A DNA stretch of 64,000 nucleotides from Sphagnum compactum (GCA_965153455.1 OZ234494.1:7874001-7938000); one strand, 5' to 3'. Shown: positions 1 to 13,439, counted from the stretch's first letter. Translations and numbers: made by a program. Notes: generated from the sequence alone by a model not told the origin.

Positions 1-2588
1 CTGGAAAGCTGCAAATTTTACCCAATGCGCATGTGTATGGACGGGGCCATGGTAAGCTCGTGAAGCAAACTCTGAGAAATATTGAGGAACTGACAACCCA
101 AGGAATATTGAGATGCCGACCACAAAGAGGTTCCGTGTCATATTTAAGTTGGTAAATTGAAGCACCGAAAGTCCAGTTCCCACTGAATTCAACAAGAAAA
201 TACACAATCCAAATGATGAGATTGAATGCATGGCTGTATGTGAGTATACTTGCAGAGTTCATCAAAAGTCATTTTCCTACAAACTGAAACTGTCATTATT
301 TATCAGGAATTACACTTACCAACCATTCCAAAAGTAATACACAGAATAGCAGCTACAATGGGTTGTGGTATGGCAGCAACGATTCCTCCAAATTTTCCTG
401 CATCCAGAAAATGACCCATTTGGTCAAAACAGTTCAATTCTCTACAGACAACTAAACAAACATATGTATTCACCAACAGCGTTTAGTACTCACCAAAAAT
501 AGAGAAAAAAAGCATGAAAATGGCAGAGATCTGGATTACTCTCCGACTTCCAACACGAGTGAGTCCAACTAGCCCTATATTTTCACTGCAAAAGACAACA
601 ACAAAATGAGACTGAAGGTCGACAACAAACACTTCATTAGTCCTCAGAGATTATCAAATTCAAGTCCTTCATATTCCCCTGTCGTAGTAAGTAATCATGT
701 TTTTACACTTACGGAGCAACAGTTGCACCAGTGAAGGTGCCAAAGAATCCATTCAACAGAAGACCAACTCCCTGCCATCCAATTCCTCGACTGATGACAG
801 AAGGTGGTGGGGGAGTTGCTCCTGCCAATCGAGACAGAGCATAAAAGCCACCAGTTGACTGTAAAAGGGCACCACACCACATACAGATATTCAGAAAAAG
901 AACAGAAATCACAAGATGTATGTCATTGCAAAAAGCACCCATTTGAGGGAAAAATTGATTACCTCGACAAGAGCAGAAAAACCTGCTGACATAACTCCAA
1001 ATGCATTCCCAGCATCAAAAGTTGGAGCACCCCATTGAAGAGGATAGGAAATCCTAACCCTGAGTTCGAATCAAAACACAAAGACTGAAATTCAGATCTG
1101 AGGGTGCTTCAAAAGAAAGACTCTCTTGAAGTCCATCAAGCGAAAGACATATTCATTCAGCACAATTACAATATACACTTCTTTCAAGAGAAAGGTAAAG
1201 AGCTCTTCTTACTTCAAGCAAGGTGTTCAATCAAGTAGATGATAAAATGATGGGAGTGTAAATTACCAGGGAGCATGTGAAACAAGACCACTTCGGTCAG
1301 TGCGGCAATGAAGTTGTCCAAGTGCAGATGCATGGTCGTAAGCTCCAGCTACGGTTAAAATAGTCGCATAGACCCATACAATCACAACTCCAAAGATAAT
1401 AGGGAAGAGCTCAAAGAAGCGAATATGGTGTATGAAGGGTACATGGGGTATTTGGATTTCCTTCAAGTGCTGTGCCCATCATCACAACACAATTAAAAAT
1501 ATCCATCATTGAGCAGGAGGAGAGGATGGAAGAATACCAAAAGATAAAGAGAGCACAAGACAAGCAACCACTACTGTACATAGAGTTATCAAAACTGATA
1601 CTCAAAATACAATTCAACAACAGGCCGTTTGCTTTCTTGCTCAAGATTCTATTACCTGGGAAAAGATCAATATAAATAGAAGAGCTGGAATGCCAATTTC
1701 AACACACTTTCCAACCTGATGGAAACAGGCAAAACAGGGGAAGTTTCTGTTATATATAGTCAGTCATCAGTCAAATCAATCAGGTTGTATGGAGTAGACA
1801 AAAAAAGAATCTGAAGAATGCAAACCAAAGACAGGGTATCAGGAAGATGAAGATTGAAAGGAGGAGAAGAGAAAAAACAGTACCCCAGGAAATCCATATT
1901 CCAAGAGACCCAAGCCCACCATTGCTGTGACAGGAGCTATAACAATGGGGTTGATGAACCTGCAGGTAATTTTCATCAAGAAGAAGCACTGCAACTGTGT
2001 TGAAAATATGTAGTTTATCAATGTCAGGAACTTTGGTGACACATTGCCTTAAAAAAAGAAAAAGAAAAAACAAGATTGTCATTTTTTTGTGAGTAACAGT
2101 TTGCCTCATAAGCTCTCACAGCTCCCACATTTGTTCAATGCTTGATCAGTAGAGCTGTGATGCCATCACTCAAGCAGCCAACAGCAGCAGTTCAATCACA
2201 ACCCATGAAGAAGAAGAAGAAGAGTGGTAATGTATGTTGACATCAGAAACAGCAAAAAAATTAGGTCTGATGGAATCCATGAGTCCTCCCTCAACTACAA
2301 AACTCGGGTTTGGATTTTTACCTTGCAAAAAGGCCCCACAGGCCACTAAATCCTAGTATGATGTTCAGTGCTGAGCCTGCTATGAAGGCTCCTTGTGTCG
2401 CCCTCATCGCATGACGAAATCTCTGCAGCAGCACACAAGGAGAAGGGAGAAATTACTACTTGTTGTGTAGACAGGAATACGATTTGTCTGCATATTTATT
2501 CGACTCTTCTGGGGCTCTGAAAGCTGTGCATTTTTTCTCAGGGTCACAGCAGTCTTGCAGTGGATGGAGATGCTGAGCGTTGATGGAG

Positions 2589-2628
<40 letters not shown>

Positions 2629-2827
2629 GGAGTGGGGTTTGCTTACCTCATGTGAGTCAGGAATGTCGATGATTGAAGGAGCATTGACAATAGAAAGTGT
2701 GATAGACAGAAAATAGAAGGAGTTTCCCATCACTGCCGGCAACCGAGAACCCAGAAAAGTCTGCAACAGAGTATTGATCGCTGAAACAAAAAGCGCACTC
2801 TGCACCACTCGCGATAAATCACTCTGC

Positions 2828-2866
<39 letters not shown>

Positions 2867-3625
2867 AACGATGATGCAAAGCTTGAAGAATTTTTTTGAA
2901 ACCAACAACATATACCCACTTCCTCTGCAAATTATTACTAATCCGAAAAGCAGCAACACCATTGCCAACCCAAAAAGAAATGGAAAACAAGACAAAAGAG
3001 CTCATGCTCAAGCTCAGGAAGAACCATCCTACCGACTCTCCGAGAATGCTGCGGAAAACAAGAGTTGGGATTAGCACCGTCGTCCCAAGCATGGTAAGGT
3101 AGTGCTGGAATCCTAAGATGATTGATTCAGCTGCACAAACAAACAAAAAAAACAAACAACAAAACACCCGCAAAAAGCTTCTTCCGAATTAGTCTCAAAT
3201 CTGCAAAACAAATACTTCTTCCTCTTCTTCTTCTTCTCCCCCATCACCATCACCAACTCAAACCCAAGTAACCAAACCAACAAAACTAAATGATCAGCCA
3301 TGTCCTGCATTATTATTCAGCTCGTAAACCAAACCCAGAAAACTAAGAAACCCATACAACAGTTCCAGGAAACCAATACACAATCCCCAAAAAAAAAAAA
3401 AAACAAGACAAAAAACAGAAAGAAAGTCCAAAACATACCACTACAAAGCTCAAAAGCTTGCAGCTAGCTAGCTAGCTAAATTTATTTTTCTGTTTCATGT
3501 GTTTTTTTTTTTCTTTGCTTTCTTTTTGTTTACTTACCCCATCGAGGGTTGTCATTGATACAGTAAGCCAGGTGAGGAAGCTGCTCCAAAGCAGGATGAT
3601 GCAATTCCTCTTGCTTGGTGGCCAT
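1..3625 (-). CDS. NAT: Nucleobase-ascorbate transporter (NAT/NCS2 family), 3' end beyond window
   Basis: A multi-exon gene whose product should be a plasma-membrane permease for purines, uracil or similar nucleobases (known family role). Exons read on the minus strand: 3538-3625, 3033-3130, 2647-2823, 2322-2422, 1884-1959, 1656-1715, 1267-1469, 963-1059, 713-858, 494-585, 320-397 and about 22-182. All phases agree across GT-AG junctions, giving about 459 residues; the family is usually 520-540, so roughly 70 C-terminal residues lie outside. Seen: start MATKQEELHH, first-helix LGFQHYLTMLGTT with the family QH pair, CRTDRSGL, the helix-8 acid in LVESTGG, SRGIGWQGVG, and the NAT signature ENIGLVGLTR. 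Start is the first ATG in a frame that splices on. Odd: the loop after LIPT reads LVFRSILGESS, where plant members usually have a P-x-MGG stretch. A final short exon donor at 21-20 is possible but not certain. Confidence 0.95.
2594..2625. repeat. (GA)n microsatellite in NAT intron
   Basis: Sixteen GA units, uninterrupted, inside the intron between NAT exons 3 and 4. On the transcribed strand it reads as a TC tract, close upstream of no splice site, so it is probably neutral. Confidence 0.95.
2832..2858. repeat. (AC)n microsatellite beside a NAT splice acceptor
   Basis: About 13 AC units directly before the exon 3 acceptor (exon begins at 2823). On the transcript strand it is a GU tract ending a few bases before TTGCAG, so its length could affect acceptor use. 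Confidence 0.9.
3463..3478. repeat. (AGCT)n tract in NAT intron 1
   Basis: Four AGCT/CTAG units, self-complementary. A second, similar tract lies at 4770-4790, outside the gene. Confidence 0.85.
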
Positions 3626-3869
3626 TTAGACAAAAGGAGTCTCTTCTAGCAGCTACTACTTCTACTACTCAAAACCTCCACTCCAACTCCAACTCCAGCA
3701 ACAACAACAACAACGGCACAGTCCCTCTTCCTTTCTCTTTCTCCAACAAAATTGATACAAAGAAATTGGAATCAGCTGGAGAAGCTCCTCACAAAAGCCA
3801 ACAACAACAACAACAACAACAACAAAATCACCACACTCCCGTTGCGCATCCAAAGAGAGAGAAACAAAT

Positions 3870-3909
<40 letters not shown>

Positions 3910-3910
3910 G
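3626..3910 (-). promoter_or_regulatory. NAT 5' leader with CAA and GA microsatellites
   Basis: Upstream of the NAT start the minus strand is a long pyrimidine-rich leader. It holds a CAA run at 3799-3825 (TTG on the transcript) and a GA run at 3872-3906 (TC on the transcript). CT-rich leaders near transcription starts are common in plants (known); that this is transcribed is inferred. No clear TATA box was seen for the NAT orientation. Confidence 0.5.
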
Positions 3911-4136
3911 GTTGTGGGTGGGACCAGAGAGAACTAACTGCGGTAATAATAATGACCGGGAGACTTAACTAGTCAGTTACCAGTACACACTAACGGACAG
4001 GCGGCAGTTAACTTATTACTCCTGACCAGAGTCCCAGTCCAGTTACCACACCAGTAACCAGTTACCTGACCAGAGTCCAGAGTGACCTGACCAGTCAAAT
4101 CCTTTGACCCCTCAAATCCCAGTGTTTTTTTTGTTT

Positions 4137-4620
4137 TGTCTTTTTTTCGAATTATGGCTATTGAAAATCTCTAAAAGGCACTAATGATTTTAGTACTTTT
4201 TAATTTTAGTATATAGCATTTTGGAAAAGTAAATTTCTCTTAAACATAGATACTTCTATGTTTTTGGCGAGTCTACTTGAACCATTTATAGAAAGAAATC
4301 TGGCGATTTTACTTAATTATTTTTTCGAATTATGGCTATTGAGAATCTCTAAAAAAGCACATGATTTTAGTACTTTTTCATTTTAATATAGCACATTTTG
4401 GTAGAGTCAATTTCTTTAGACAAAAAAAATACTTCTATATTTTGGGGAGTCTACTTGAACCATGTATAGAAAGAAATCCGGCGAATTCCCTTAAATTTTT
4501 TTCCAATTATGGCTATTGAAAATCTCTAAAAGCCCTAGTAATGATTTTAGTACTGTTTTAGTTTTAATATAGCATTTTTTTGGCTATAAAGAGCCCCCAG
4601 CAGAAAAAAGTCTACCCAAG
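4137..4620 (+). repeat. R1 repeat, three tandem copies (promoter-like)
   Basis: Three head-to-tail copies with a 178-bp period; the marker GAATTATGGCTATTG starts near 4149, 4327 and 4505. Each copy carries ATGATTTTAGTAC, ATATAGCA, then TCTACTTGAACC and AATCTGGCGA. The last copy ends in GGCTATAAAGAGCC, with a TATA box look at 4585-4590. Other copies lie at 40.93-41.12, 42.0-42.2, 46.24-46.47 and 63.18-63.48 kb. The TATA of this array points away from NAT. No ORF with gene-like content follows before the foldback at 4.87 kb. Confidence 0.8.
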
Positions 4621-4869
4621 ATACACACTAACTTAACCCTGGTACTACTAAAAATGCATTCTAGTTAACAATCCAGTTAAACGTAACTGGCGGTGTGTGG
4701 AAATTTGAACCCGAACGGTCTTCTGCCGCCTTCAATGGGACAATCAGTCAGGCAGGGCAGGGTAGGGTTTCTAGCTAGCTAGCTAGCTAACTAGAGTTAG
4801 GTTTTCAGCAACCTGGGGTTTGGTACCAAAAAAACTTACTAGAGTTTTTATAGCTTTTTTTATCTATGG

Positions 4870-4990
4870 AAAGGCAGAAAAAAGAATTTACCGAGGGTCA
4901 GGCACCTCCTCCTTTACCTCTAGAGGTGCCTTTACCCTCGGTAAAAAAGTATCATATTTGAGGGCATTACCCTTAGTAAAATTTCTGCCT
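4870..4990. repeat. Foldback element with nested inverted repeats
   Basis: An inner hairpin at 4887-4945 has arms of about 23 bases reading TTTACCGAGGGT.CAGGCACCTC on one side and the reverse complement with a small bulge on the other. An outer pair AGGCAGAAA near 4872 and TTTCTGCCT near 4980 extends the symmetry. It looks like a small foldback or MITE-type element; no target duplication was identified. Confidence 0.65.
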
Positions 4991-5015
4991 CAACCGAGGG
5001 TGGATGGATGGATGA

Positions 5016-5615
5016 TGGATGGCACCTTACCGCACACGGCCGGTAGGGTTTAGGGTTAGGGTTAAAGGTTCCTCCCAACAAATTCTTTCTTTGGGTATAA
5101 TAACTAAGGGGCTTTTTTAGGGTTTAGGGTTTTTCACTCGATGCATCTTACCGCATATGGCCCGTGGGGTTTAGGGTTAATGGTTCCTCCCAACAAATTC
5201 TTTCTTTGGGTAAATATATAGCTAAGGGGCTTTTTAGGGTTTAGGGTCTTTCACTCGATGCATCTTACCGCATACGGCCCATAGGGTTTAGGGTTAATGG
5301 TTCCTCACAACAAATTCTTTCTTTGGGTATAATATATAGCCAAGGGGCTTTTTAGGGTTTAGGGTCTTTCACTCGATGCATCTTATCGCATACGGCCCAT
5401 AGGGTTTAGGGTTAAAGGTTCCTCCCAACAAATTCTTTCTTTAGGTATATTAACCAAGGGGCTTTTTAGGGTTTAGGGTTTTTCACTCGATGCATCTTCC
5501 CGCATATGGCCTGTAGGGTTTAGGGTTGAAGGTTCCTCCCAACAAATTCTTTCTTTGGGTATATTAAAATTTAAGGGGGGCTTTTCAGGGTTTAGGGTTT
5601 TTCACTCTATCCATG
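5016..5615. repeat. 117-bp satellite with embedded TTTAGGG words
   Basis: Five head-to-tail monomers; the phase marker CACTCGATGCATCTTACCGC gives spacings of 117, 118, 114 and about 119 bases. Each monomer has one GGGTTTAGGGTTA block and one AGGGTTTAGGG block separated by GGTTCCTCCCAACAAATTC and a TTTGGGTATA stretch. The telomere-like words are part of the monomer, not a pure telomere array. Confidence 0.9.
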
Positions 5616-7744
5616 TTTGTGAGGTTTTTTATCATGTTCCTAGTTAACCTATTTTGCCCAAGCTTAGCCTATTCTAAGCTTATTGTAAACAATGTAGGGC
5701 CCAAGGGTGTTCAGCTTTATAGTGTTCTTTTTGGTGTGCTTTTTCCACTACCCAGGCCCACTTAGCTCAAGAAGAATTATTATTATTATTATTTATTATT
5801 ATTATTAGAAGTAGTTTACCTCATTATCAAATAAAGCATATGGTTGGCTAGTTTTGGGTGAAATTTTTTTTTTTTTCTCAATTGGGTGGGGTCCCGTAAA
5901 GCTCTACCATGGTGGCCTTTTGATGCAACAACATAAGCCAAGAAGAAGAAGAAGAATGTAAGGAAGGAAACTCTATTGGGAAATGAGAGTGTGAAGTTAA
6001 CACCTAACAAAGCAAATGTTGGGTGACCTAAGTTGTTGGGTGAGCTAACCATGACACAAGAACTACTACCTTAGCTCGCTCACCTACAATGAATCATCCG
6101 ACCCCCTTACTTCTCTCCCATAGTTGTTGTTGTTTGTTGTTTGGAGATGTAAAAAAAGCTCAAAGAAAATTTTCTAGTGATCCCTAGATGCCATGTTACC
6201 CTAAACCCTAAACCCTACTTGTGAAGACCTATCGAATAAATTATTGTGTAATTTGGTGGCACGATTTAAAGTGATATTTGACCTTTGAGAATCGCTAGGT
6301 CTTTCTTTTCCTTTTTTTTTTTAGAAGGGCTCATTTTGTCCCATGGAAGTATCTTCTAGGTTTTGGGAGGTATCTCCCATTTTTCCATAGAGATCTTCTT
6401 CTTCTTTGTGTGTGTGTGTTTGTCCATTCAAAGCAAAAGCTTGTCTTTCAAACTCAAAGAAATCTTTGAGATTCAATATTAAAAAATTTAATCAGTTCAA
6501 ATCTTTATAGGAAGAATTTTATTTAGTTATGGAAATTATTTTAAGAACCAAACAAAAAATGGAATTCATTCAAAAAATTTGGATCAAGATGATGAAATGT
6601 AGAAAAATAAATAAAATACATCCCAACAAAATTCAAGTTTGAATATCCCTTTGGTTGAAATGAAACAATTTGTTTTCAAACTCCAACAATTACATGTACA
6701 ATTGCATTGAAATTTGTTTTTAAATTGCATTAAAAGCTTAAAACAATCCTTATTTATTAGAATGTTGCATATTACACAAAGTAATAGCAACATCATTTTG
6801 ATCAATTATAAACAATGTGATTTTACAATTAGTTAGGTTGGAGAATTGATGGCCACTAAACATTGGTTACAATAATTTCTCATTTGTCATTTTGATCCTT
6901 CTTAACACATTAAAACCCTCAACCAAATCTCAAAACTGTAGATCATGATCCTCATGCAATATTAGTTGAAACTTAATTCTATTCAACAAACTTTGATTGC
7001 ATGTAACAAACAACCTTCAATTGATCACCATGATTATTCACCTTCTTCAAGCTAGATATCTATTTTATTTCTTGACATGATTTTCCATCGCCCATTGTCA
7101 CAAAACACAATGCCTCCAAGTTTTATTGAAAAATACATTATCAAAATCATTGCACATATATTGAAAATGGACACAATACAAAAAGCAAAATTCAAACTCA
7201 ACAATTCAAAATTTCAACAATCATAAATTTATTCAACTTTTTGAACATGTGCAATTCTTCATTGAAGGCTTATTTAAAAATAAGATGGTGGTCACCACTA
7301 ACCTCAATTGATACCATTACATAGTTCAATTTTTCATATCGTTGTTTGTTTGGTTATACCTATGATTAATAAAAACACAATGAAATTTACAAAATTTGCA
7401 AAACACAATCAATTTGTAGCCCTTGGTCTACAAAGATATTATTGCAAATAACCAAAAAACTCAAAGTTTGAATAGTTTTTCAGATTGCTATATCCCTTGA
7501 CACCATTCTAAATTCAACATGAATGAAGGCATTTAACATCCTTGTTATCACCATGCTTCAACTAGTTTTGTAGGTGACATACTTTCATTTGAATTCCATG
7601 GATCTTTTATGAATCGCATGTTCAACAATCTCAATGTATATTTCCCTCACAAAATGTATTTTTTGAAATGCAATGTCAGAGCCAACATGACAAGCAATTG
7701 GCACCCCCAAGTCAAGCTCATTGGCAAAGGGCCAAATGAACTTC

Positions 7745-7835
7745 ATTTGCATGCCACTAGATTTGAACCCATGTCTTTTTAAGTCCCAAGGTTCTATAAT
7801 GAATTATACCATTGAGCCCCCACAAGAGTTTTATT
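7745..7835 (-). repeat. tRNA-like SINE head
   Basis: Minus strand reads GGGGGCTCAATGGTATAATT (box A-like), then about 35 bases later GACATGGGTTCAAATC (box B-like). The spacing matches an internal Pol III promoter of a tRNA-derived SINE (known architecture). The arms do not fold into a full acceptor stem by eye, so a functional tRNA is unlikely. Confidence 0.5.
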
Positions 7836-9294
7836 AAACCAAACATGTTATTCCAATCGCAATGACTTAATGTTGAAAACAAGGGATGCATCCCAATTTT
7901 TGAAACAATGATCACTATTGCCTCATCAAAGCCTTGTATGTCTTTACAACATCCAACATGTAACAATTGACAAAAGGATGATGATCCTCCATTCATGTAA
8001 AACTTCCAATTCTTGAAAAATCCTTATTGATAATTACAATGAAAAACCTTCAACAAAATTAAATAACAACAACAACAAATGATCACCAAAAAAATCTTTA
8101 AAAGAAAAAAGCAAGGTTCAACAAAAGAACCCAAAAAACTCAACAATAGTAAAGGATTTAGAATATAAAATACTAACTTCAAGACACATCAAATTCATCT
8201 TTATGGATTGTAAAGCCACATGCATTTAATGTCAAAAATTCTTTAAAACCACATACAACAAAATTACATGTATTAAAATAACAAAAATAAAAAACAACAC
8301 CAAAATTTTGGAAAGGTGGTTTGGCATTTTTCCCAACTCAACATTACACAATGTTAATATGTTTGATTTCTTTATATGTACTATATAGATTATCCTCCCC
8401 GAAGCTTTGAAGGACATAAGAATAACTTACATATAACAAAACATATTTAACATTGAATATATTTTTCAAATTTAACGATCCATAAATGAAAAAAAAAAAA
8501 GCAAATGTGTGAAAGCAATATATAATAGACATCAAAGCCTTAATATGTAACAAAATTCATTTTGTTAAAGAAAAACAATTCACACATTCACTATCAACTC
8601 CCAAGGGGGACACTTAGTGTAAAGTTTGAGATTTATGTGCATCAAACGACCATTTTTAAAGGGGTATTAAATAATTGCTCAACCTATTTTTTATAACCTC
8701 ATTATTATTTTATTTTTTAATATATACATATGAAATCCACCCTATATTAATTATAATCCATTATTCCACTTATTACTTACCCTATATTATAATTAAATTA
8801 ATAATTCAAAAAAAGTCCCCTATTTCACAAAAAAAAATCTTGTTTTTTTTTCACTACCCAAATTCATTAGGTTTTTACTAAAATAAAACAAAATTGACTA
8901 ATATGCAATTTGTATGGTTTTGGTTTAAAATGACTAGTTGATTAGAACATTTTTAGTGAAATGTTTTTTTAATTATTTTGGATAGTCGCATGTTGCACTA
9001 GATAATTTCTAATTACAAAATTATGACATGGATATACGAGGTTTCAAGTTAATATGATGTGGAATAACACGCCATGTCATCATATAATTTTCTTTTTCCC
9101 CTCGTATCTTGGAATCATAGATGACATTTTCATCATGACATATTATGACAAATTACATGTCATGAAAAAAATTTAGAGTGTTTTTTTCTTCTAATTTTGT
9201 TGACAAAAATGTTTTGACAACATTTAAGCATGACGTACATGTTTATGTATTCACCATGATGTATATGTTTGTAAATTGTATTTGTACAATATAC

Positions 9295-9378
9295 ATTAAG
9301 GCATGCATCCATCAAAAATTGAACCCTCTTCCTCATGGAAACACACAAAGGTCTTAACCACCAAATCACTTTAACACT
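9295..9378 (-). repeat. tRNA-like SINE head
   Basis: Minus strand has GATTTGGTGGTTAAGACC (box A-like), then GAGGGTTCAATTTTTG (box B-like) about 36 bases on. Same logic as the 7.8-kb segment, but the two are not close copies. Confidence 0.45.
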
Positions 9379-12300
9379 TTATTAATAAATTAGAAAAAAT
9401 TTAAGTTTATCGTGTTTGGCATGAAAGTGTTTAGAAAATTCAAATTTTAACCTACATTCTTTTTTTGCAAAATTTATTTAAATGCTACAAATGAAAATAT
9501 GATCTTGAAGTTTATTCAATTATGTATTCGAACAAATTATTATAATTTACAAAAAATAAATTTACAATGCTAAAAAAACAACTTAGAATAACATTTCATG
9601 GATAAATGAACTAATTTGTTTTTGTGTAAATTGACCTAAAATCTTTGTAAATTTAATGTGAATTCAAAAGTGCATTGATTAAGTCTTTTCTATTTTAATC
9701 ATTATATGAAACATGTCCATTTTTTGAAAAATTACAAGTTCCTATTTTCCCCGATATCATTAGTAATATATTTATTTATTTATTTTTAAAAGGTTGTTAA
9801 AATGGTAGTCATCCATAAAAAGATTGCCACATTCAGTTATAAAAGAAATTTGTAATTAGAAATTATTTAAAATCTTTCAATATTATGGTTTTTTATGATT
9901 TATACTATAAAAATATAACATTATATATTTTCATTTGGCCTAAAACAATTTCAAAAAATATTTTTTTGATGTTCTTGCCCCCTTAAATTGACAAAAATTG
10001 GTCATAAGAAAAAATCATTAATTAAGTAATAAATATAGTTATTTAATTATCAAAACCATATTTATTTAAAAATATTATTCATACATTAATAACAATGATT
10101 AATTATACACTTTGAAAAAAAATCACAACAGTTTTTTTTAACGATGTAAGAATATATTTTACATTTTTTTCCATAATTTAATTTGATGAAATTTTGGGTT
10201 TAAATAGTTGGATTAAACCCCCCACCCCGCTCCCCAACCAAAATGTTTTTGGTTATGAATTTTTTTAATTTGGCAATTCTAGTTAAAAACAAAATGGAAA
10301 AAAATGCAAATTCAAGGAAAAATGTAAACAACAAAAGCCTTGCAAAAATATTGGGATAAAACATTTGAAAAAACAATGTTACTCCTAATGAGTAAACAAA
10401 ATTTAATAATTTTAATAATTTCAACCATAAACACATAAACAATTCCAACATCAAATTTATTTGAAAACTTTAAGTTGAATATTTGAGATCATTATAAACC
10501 TTGTCTAATTTTTTGAAATTTTAAAATAAATATTAATGACGTAACGGAGTTTGTTTTTTGTGTGCTGAATTCCACCATTTTGCAAACATAGAAAAGACCA
10601 TCAACATCAACAAAAGATTTTTTAATATATTTTATATTTTTAAAATGATATAATTTTACAATGGGTTTTAGGATTTATAATCAAAATATAAAAATATGTT
10701 AACAAATTTGTACGTCCATATATGGCTTATAACCAAAACATGGCTAATTTTTTTTATGGATGATCTTGAACAAGATTGCAAAATTGAAAAAATAAAAAGA
10801 TTTAAAAATTCATTGATGTCATTATTATTATCACCATTTATAATCCATTCATTCATTTATTTTTAAATGGAAATTTTTATTTCATATTTAAATTATTTAA
10901 ACATAAACTTGTAACAAAAATAGCTTTAAAAATTTGATAAAGTTTGTTCAAATATAAATAATAAATATAAATTATCGATAATTTTTCATATTATAAATTT
11001 TGATCCATTTTTTTAACTAATTTTTTTTTCATACTCCCAAAAAGAAATGGGGAAAAAATTAGGTATTATTATTGGGTTTTTTTCTATGTGGTGGCATGAA
11101 CATTCATAATAACAAACTTGTCCATGATGCTTAAAACAAACTAATGGAAAAACATACATTCTAATTTACATAAATGTGCAATAATTTAATATATGAAATA
11201 TTATAATTTAAAGGCTTACATGCATCTTAAACTTTATATGCATGAACATTTTGACCTAATCGTTAACCCATTCAAATATAAATGTGAGACTTCCCAAATT
11301 TTTATACATCCATTTCAAAAAATTGCAGTGAGTGCAAAATGCAACTCATGAGTGGTGGTTGCAATAAGATCAAAATGGATGATTCAATTCATGTAAAATT
11401 GTTGATAATTTAAAAAATGTGAAAAGATTCATTGAACCATTCAAGTATAATTGGCAAAATATTAAATTGCATGTGTTTTAATATATTATAACAAATGCAA
11501 AATTTGTGAATAATGGTTTTAATATATTAAAAGTGAATGGTTCAACTTTGATAATTGAAAAACTGTGAGAAAAATAAATTAATTATAATATAAATGTGAG
11601 GTTTGAGATTGTTGCATGCGTTTTAATAAATTATGGTAAGTGTAAAATGCAACTTTTAGGTAATGGTTTCAATAGGTTAAAAGTTGATAGTTTGAAAAAT
11701 GTTCAAAAAAATCACTAACCCATTTAATGCATTGTATAAATAAAGTTAAAGGATATTTCAATTTCCACGTCATCAATTTGAAATTATTAAATAATTAAAT
11801 AAACTTCAGAATACTCATAAGTGAATAACATAATGAATATAACAATTATGAATAATATTGACCATTAATTAGTGCAACAAGCCACTTGCAAACTTAAGAT
11901 GGTCAAATATAGTTGGAATGTAATCAAATCGAACAATAGCTGCAACGTGTGGGGTTGGAAAAGGACAAGATTTTTTTCTTGTGTTTTTTAATTAATTAAT
12001 TTATAATTTTAGCCAACAACCAATATATTGCATCCTATATTTTTATTCACATATTTTCTTTTTCTTTTTATTAATGTCCCCCTTAGGTATCAACTATTAT
12101 TGTTAATAATTTTTAAAGTTGAATGGATAGAATTATGGTTTGATAAGGTACTTTTGCATGTTGTCGCATTTAAAAAACATCACAAGTCTAATGTCTTGTT
12201 TTTCATGTTTCAATGTCCAAAATTATATTAATGTTGTTAATATTTAATGTGTTTAGATGATAAGATTTTAAAAATATTGTGGGAACATGTGGAACAATTT

Positions 12301-13439
12301 AGAATGAATATTATGAAAATCAAACATTCAAAAACAATTATTTGGACAAAATTGGAGTTTTGTCCAATTTATTTTAGTCTTAGCCATATTCAAGAAAACA
12401 TTAAAAAATAGAAAAAACACATTTTTTTTAAATGAGAAAAAAAAAGTAAATCAAATTTCACTTCATTAATGAATATAATTTATTAATTTTTGAACGGCTT
12501 GTAATAAAAACTTAGAAAGAGAATTGACAAAAGGCTTCCTATTTGATTTTTCAAGGTCCTCAATAATTTTGGAAATGTCCATCTTCTTATACTTTCACTA
12601 AACATGAAATACATTTTGAACCCAATTTTAGAATCAAGTTGTTTCTTAAATGACTACTAGGCTTCATGTTATTCAATTCTCTTGTATTGGGACGTCTAAA
12701 CCTTATAAATAAAGTGCCATCATCAACTTTTTAAAAGATGGTTGTTCAACATGGCTTAGTAAGGTCCTTGTCATAAATACAAAGATTGATAAAGTCATTT
12801 TCAACTAAATAAACATTAAAACATGGAAGGACATCAAACACATTTACATCATAGATCTTCATTCACAAAACTCTCATACTTGTCATTGTTAACAAATACA
12901 AGAATACAAATAATTTCTAATTTCATCTTTACGTTATAACCAAATTGCACTAAACATGATCATAACAGTACATGATGAATGAACTATAACATCAAATGAG
13001 AGAAAAATAATTAACAACAAAAGGACGTGAATGTAAATAAGCCAAATTGTTGAAGTCACAAAAACCAATGACACTTGTTAAAAAAATTTGCCATGAAAAC
13101 ATAAAAAATGAATGATGATTGAAATAAAACAAGTAAATATCGCAGAAAAAAATGTAATAAAAGAAAATACATTCATGCTAAAGGCAATAGGTGCCACTAT
13201 GAAAAAATATAGGGTTTTACAATTGGGCTTGCAACTGGATTTTTTGTTATAACAGATACTTGCAACTCATGGTATTTATATGGTCTTGAGTGTTAACAAA
13301 CAAGTTACAATAATTGCAACAGACACCCTATGTGTATACAATATTGTATATACGATGCAACTCACATGTAACTATATGCAAATTCTTTGCAATTAATCTT
13401 CACGTCAGATTCTCATGCACATTCCAACGTGGCGAACGA

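Larger units (their letters stand above)
5616..13430. other. Gene-poor AT-rich spacer, left part
   Basis: Apart from short telomere-type words at 6198-6216, a TTA microsatellite near 5778-5805 and two tRNA-like segments described separately, I see no coding region. Open frames here are under 90 codons, hydrophobic or AT-driven, and lack splice-compatible neighbours. Confidence 0.7.

Noticed and set aside
6198-6216. Isolated AAACCCTAAACCC words (also 26667, 35553, 41289, 57269, 61741) as telomere ends
   Set aside because: Only one to three units each, far from any chromosome end signal; best seen as telo-box words or chance.
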